Source: Sphingopyxis panaciterrae (GTDB taxonomy: Bacteria > Pseudomonadota > Alphaproteobacteria > Sphingomonadales > Sphingomonadaceae). Taken from it: 64,000 nucleotides of DNA. The stretch spans positions 1-64,000 of the forward strand of contig NZ_JAASQN010000003.1 of NCBI RefSeq assembly GCF_011762125.1. The letters run 5' to 3'. This document shows, one piece after another, positions 61,047 to 64,000 of this stretch (position 1 is its first letter; each line of letters starts with the position of its first letter). The notes under the pieces were generated by a model. It was not told where the DNA came from, did not search any database, and saw only the letters and a program-made list of their open reading frames with translations. Made by a program: the position numbers and the translations under genes.

Positions 61047-62327
61047 TCAGGAGAATGTAAAGCGCAGCGGCAGTGTGCGCGGGCCGTTGACGAACCAGCT
61101 TTGGGTAAAGCGCATCGCACCGTCGGGTGCGACGCTGTCCAGCCGGGCAATCAGTTCCTCGAACATGATGCGCAGTTCGAGCCGGGCGAGATGCTGGCCG
61201 ATGCAGACATGCGCCCCATAGCCGAAGGCGAGCTGCTTGTTCGGCTTGCGGTCGAGGCGGAAGGCGAAGGGGTCGTCGAAGACCGCTTCGTCGCGGTTGC
61301 CCGAGGCATAGCAGAGCATCAGCCAGTCGCCCTTGGCGATGCGCCGCCCGGCGAATTCGGTGTCTTCGGTCGCCGACCGCATGAAGGTCTTGACCGGGCT
61401 GGTCCAGCGGATCGCCTCCTCGACGAACGCCGGAATGAGTGTGGGATCGGCCTTGAGCCGTGCAAGCAACTCGGGAACTTGCGCGAGGACGGCCATGCCG
61501 CCGGCGAGTGACGAAGAGGTGGTGTCATGGCCCGCGGTCGCGACGATGGTGAAATAGCCCGTCGCCTCGCGGTCCGAAATCAGTTTGCCGTCGATCACCG
61601 CATTGGCGATGACGCTTGCCAGATCGTCCTGCGGGTTCGCGCGGCGGTCCTTCGCGATCTTCATGAAATATCGGGTGAAATCGGCAAGAAATGCCTTGAC
61701 CAGAAATCGGGAGATGAACCCCGGCAGCGCCTCGAGCTTGCGGTTCTTTTCTGCCTGTTCGCCATCCTGCGCGCCGAAAATATCCTGCGTCAGCTTCAGC
61801 ATTCTTGCCTTGTCGGCCATCGGCACGCCGAGGATCGTCATGATGACATGGAGCGGATAGCCGAGCGCGACCTCGGCCATGAAGTCACAGGCCCCGCCCA
61901 TCATCGCCATGCGGTCGACTTCCTGGCGCGCGAGGGCGCGGATGTCGGCTTCAAGCTGTTTGACGCTGCCGGGCGAAAACCATTTGAAGGTGAGCGCGCG
62001 ATATTTGGGGTGATCGGGCGCGTCCATCTGTACGAGCGAGCGGACGAAATGCGGGGTGCCGGTAATCTTGCGAATGCGCGCGTCATCAACCTGCCGAAGC
62101 AGCGTCGTCGAGCGGTCGCCATTGTGAAACAGCGCATTCTGGCGGCTGATCTCCAATATGTCGGCGTGTCGCGTGACGACCCAGAACGGATCGAAGCCGG
62201 GCACCTCGGCGCGGCCGAGCGGATTGTTCGCACGCAACCAGGCATAGGCATCGTGGATCCGCTCGTCGGCATAGGCCGACGGATCGACGAGCGTTCGGGC
62301 AATGCTGTCGGGGATCGCCTCGCTCAT
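61047..62327 (-). CDS. Cytochrome P450
   Basis: A 426-residue soluble bacterial P450. The I-helix oxygen-binding AGHDTT is at residues 265-270, ExxR at Glu304-Arg307, and the haem thiolate is Cys375 in AFGYGAHVCIGQHLARLE. The N-terminus and overall sequence resemble sterol or terpenoid-oxidising CYPs (CYP124/125-like), but the subfamily cannot be fixed by eye. The start is set by the ATGA overlap with the acyl-CoA dehydrogenase stop. A ferredoxin partner is not encoded in the window. Confidence 0.94.
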   Translation of the reverse strand: MSEAIPDSIARTLVDPSAYADERIHDAYAWLRANNPLGRAEVPGFDPFWVVTRHADILEISRQNALFHNGDRSTTLLRQVDDARIRKITGTPHFVRSLVQMDAPDHPKYRALTFKWFSPGSVKQLEADIRALARQEVDRMAMMGGACDFMAEVALGYPLHVIMTILGVPMADKARMLKLTQDIFGAQDGEQAEKNRKLEALPGFISRFLVKAFLADFTRYFMKIAKDRRANPQDDLASVIANAVIDGKLISDREATGYFTIVATAGHDTTSSSLAGGMAVLAQVPELLARLKADPTLIPAFVEEAIRWTSPVKTFMRSATEDTEFAGRRIAKGDWLMLCYASGNRDEAVFDDPFAFRLDRKPNKQLAFGYGAHVCIGQHLARLELRIMFEELIARLDSVAPDGAMRFTQSWFVNGPRTLPLRFTFS

Positions 62328-63610
62328 GCAAATTCGGCCTTGCGCGGTCCCATATAGCCGAACAGGAAGGCCGCGACCTTGCGCATCTGGATCTCTTCCG
62401 CGCCTTCGGTGATGCGATAGCGGCGGTGGTGGCGATAGATATGTTCGAACGGCTTGTGGCGCGAATAGCCGATGCCGCCATGCACCTGCATTGCGCGGTC
62501 GGCGGCTTCGCAGACCAGCCGGTTCGCCCAGTAATTGCACATGCTGACCTTGTCGGAGAGCTGGCTCGCCACCGCCTTGTGATCCATCTGGTCCATCTGC
62601 CACGCGGTCTTGCGGATCAGCAGGCGCAGCATTTCGGCCTGCGTCGCGAGTTCGACGAGCGGCCATTGGATCGCCTGATTGTCGGAGAGCGGCTTGCCGA
62701 ATGGCTTGCGCTCCCTTGCGTAGCGTACGCTTTCCTCGATGCAATAGACCGCGGCGCCGAGCGAGCTTGCCGCCTGCCGGATGCGGTTCTGGTGGACGAA
62801 GCTTTGCCCGAGCCCCAGCCCGCGGTCGACTTCTCCCCAATAGCTGTCTTCGGGTAGCCAGACTTCGGTGAAGCTGACGCGCGGGTGATCGGTCGGCATG
62901 TTGAAGGTCCACAGCCATTCCTCGATCTTCACCCCCGGCGCGTCGGCGGGCACGATGAAGCAGGTGATGCCCTTGGCGTCGCCATCGGCGCCCGCGGTGC
63001 GGGCAAAGACCATGACGTGGGTGGCGACATGCATGCCCGTCGTCCACATCTTCTCGCCATTGAGCAGCCAGCCGGGCTGGCCGTCGCGCTCCTGCCGCAC
63101 CGCGCGCGTCTCCATATGCGTCGCGTCGCTGCCATGGTTCGGCTCGGTGAGCCCGAAGGCGGTGAACATCTCGCCCGCGAGCAATTTCGCGCCGTCGCGC
63201 GCGTCCTGCTCCGCTGTCGCAAATTCGCGAAACATCATGATGAAGGGATTGTTGCCGACGATGCTATGTTCGTTTTGCAGATCATTGTGGAGACCGAGCC
63301 CTTTCGCGGCGAGATGTTCGCGGATCACCGCCATTGCGAGGTTCGATCCGCCCTTGCCGCCATATTCGGCGGGCCAGGCGAAGCGCAGATGCCCGGCGTC
63401 GTCGGCGCGCCGCCGCGCCTCTTTCAGCAACGCCTCCCATTCGGGGCGCGGCAGGCCGTCATTGTCCCAGTCGGTCCGCGCATGTTCACGGCGATGGTCG
63501 AAGAAGCGGATATTGTCGTCGGCCGCCTCGAGCGGCTTGATCTCGGCCGCAATGAAGCGGTCGAGCTCGGCGAGATAATCGACGAGGTCCTGCGGGAGCG
63601 CGAAATCCAT
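62324..63610 (-). CDS. Acyl-CoA dehydrogenase family protein
   Basis: A 428-residue FAD-dependent acyl-CoA dehydrogenase. Motifs include FGLTEPNHGSDATHMETRA (flavin binding), FVHQNRIRQAASSLGAAVYCIEESVRYARERKPFGKPLSDNQAIQ, and the C-terminal AMQVHGGIGYSRHKPFEHIYRHHRRYRITEGAEEIQMR, in which the catalytic Glu is in TEGAEEIQ. The length and the 'DUF6285 then ACAD' arrangement match the side-chain oxidation genes found with P450s in actinobacteria and sphingomonads. The start is at 63610 after AAAGGACAG. Confidence 0.94.
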   Translation of the reverse strand: MDFALPQDLVDYLAELDRFIAAEIKPLEAADDNIRFFDHRREHARTDWDNDGLPRPEWEALLKEARRRADDAGHLRFAWPAEYGGKGGSNLAMAVIREHLAAKGLGLHNDLQNEHSIVGNNPFIMMFREFATAEQDARDGAKLLAGEMFTAFGLTEPNHGSDATHMETRAVRQERDGQPGWLLNGEKMWTTGMHVATHVMVFARTAGADGDAKGITCFIVPADAPGVKIEEWLWTFNMPTDHPRVSFTEVWLPEDSYWGEVDRGLGLGQSFVHQNRIRQAASSLGAAVYCIEESVRYARERKPFGKPLSDNQAIQWPLVELATQAEMLRLLIRKTAWQMDQMDHKAVASQLSDKVSMCNYWANRLVCEAADRAMQVHGGIGYSRHKPFEHIYRHHRRYRITEGAEEIQMRKVAAFLFGYMGPRKAEFA

Positions 63611-63611
63611 A

Positions 63612-64000
63612 TCAGCTGTCCTTTGCCGTTTCGGCGGCTTCGCGCAGCGCGGCGCGATAGCCCGAATAATGGGGTTGATCGACGGCCAGCTTTTCGAGCG
63701 TCGTGGCGCGCAAATGCCGGGCAACGCCGGGGGATTGGACGTCGAGCCGGCCGTCGGCGAGTGCGTCGGCAAGCTGTTCGTTGAGTTCAGCGAGGTCGCC
63801 GTTGACGCCGAGGAGGCCGATCAGCCGCTGCTTTTCCTGCTCTTCGGCGGGGGCGCCGAATTCGATCTGGCGCCAGACGAGTTCGAGCGTGCTCGCCGCG
63901 ACGCGCGCCTGAAAGGCAGTGCGCGGCTTCGCTTCGGGTACCACGGTTTCGCGGAGGAAATCGATGACGCCGCCGAGCAGCTCGTCGAGGGTAGGCTGGT
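63612..64000 (-). CDS. DUF6285 domain protein (5' end beyond window)
   Basis: The frame is open to the right-hand edge. The visible C-terminal 128 residues begin QPTLDELLGGVIDFLRETVV, followed by RTAFQARVAASTLELVWRQIE, typical of the start of DUF6285, so only a few N-terminal residues are missing. These small proteins are usually encoded between a phosphotransferase and an acyl-CoA dehydrogenase; their role is unknown. The stop is 1 bp before the acyl-CoA dehydrogenase start. Confidence 0.85.
   Translation of the reverse strand, partial: QPTLDELLGGVIDFLRETVVPEAKPRTAFQARVAASTLELVWRQIEFGAPAEEQEKQRLIGLLGVNGDLAELNEQLADALADGRLDVQSPGVARHLRATTLEKLAVDQPHYSGYRAALREAAETAKDS

Noticed and set aside
1..64000. 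CRISPR arrays, prophage or integrative element
   Set aside because: No regularly spaced direct repeats, integrase, terminase or structural phage genes were seen. The tRNA-Gly gene at 42215 is intact, and no att-like duplication of its 3' end was noticed.

Overview
The window is GC-rich alphaproteobacterial DNA, most likely from a Sphingomonadaceae member (Sphingopyxis-like). The basis is the gene families (short PutA with a divergent Lrp/AsnC regulator, several TonB-dependent receptors, a single long RSH enzyme, a stand-alone CcmI-like TPR protein, MpaB-type oxygenase, DUF6285) and the abundant palindromic repeats of the 'gacttgatccggggtcccgc' type. The genus is inference; no rRNA or phylogenetic marker was compared.

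Layout. 0-9 kb: mixed housekeeping and envelope genes (S9 peptidase, Mpo1-like membrane protein, OsmC, 2'-5' RNA ligase family protein, two probable lipoproteins, NTF2-like protein, arylamine N-acetyltransferase, ThuA-like protein). 9.1-12.8 kb: proline catabolism (putR-like regulator divergent from putA). 13.1-15.6 kb: CcmI-like TPR protein and glutamate dehydrogenase. 15.6-25.3 kb: a tight four-gene + strand operon encoding a five-haem cytochrome, a lipoprotein with two GlcG/HbpS-like domains on a Thr-Pro stalk, an outer-membrane beta-barrel, and a 1441-residue protein joining ten CXXCH haem sites to an LVIVD beta-propeller. This looks like a porin-cytochrome-type electron conduit and is the most unusual content of the window.

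25.5-43.5 kb: core functions (RSH (p)ppGpp enzyme, glycosyltransferase, HxlR regulator, LytS/LytTR two-component pair, RibA, XthA, LolA, FtsK, UbiH-type hydroxylase, a sigma-like protein, LON-domain protein, CnoX-like thioredoxin, tRNA-Gly, peroxiredoxin, YCII protein). The trx-LON intergenic region is a 279-bp element whose ends are a perfect 31-bp inverted repeat starting at the upstream stop codon and ending at the downstream start codon. 43.5-48 kb: an iron-type uptake locus (TonB-dependent receptor divergent from a small membrane protein and a PepSY membrane protein, with a Fur-box-like palindrome between them).

48.2-64 kb: an accessory catabolic island with AT-rich promoters that share an AT-rich operator-like motif. 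It encodes SDR, TonB-dependent receptor, serine hydrolase, Gfo/Idh/MocA oxidoreductase, benzaldehyde-lyase-like ThDP enzyme, GH2 beta-mannosidase, PhyH dioxygenase, SRPBCC protein, MpaB-type oxygenase, cytochrome P450, acyl-CoA dehydrogenase and DUF6285 (cut by the window edge). Together these suggest uptake, deglycosylation and oxidation of a hydrophobic, probably mannosylated, natural product; the substrate is unknown.

At least four families of palindromic intergenic repeat occur between genes. No IS transposase, integrase, phage gene or CRISPR array was seen.
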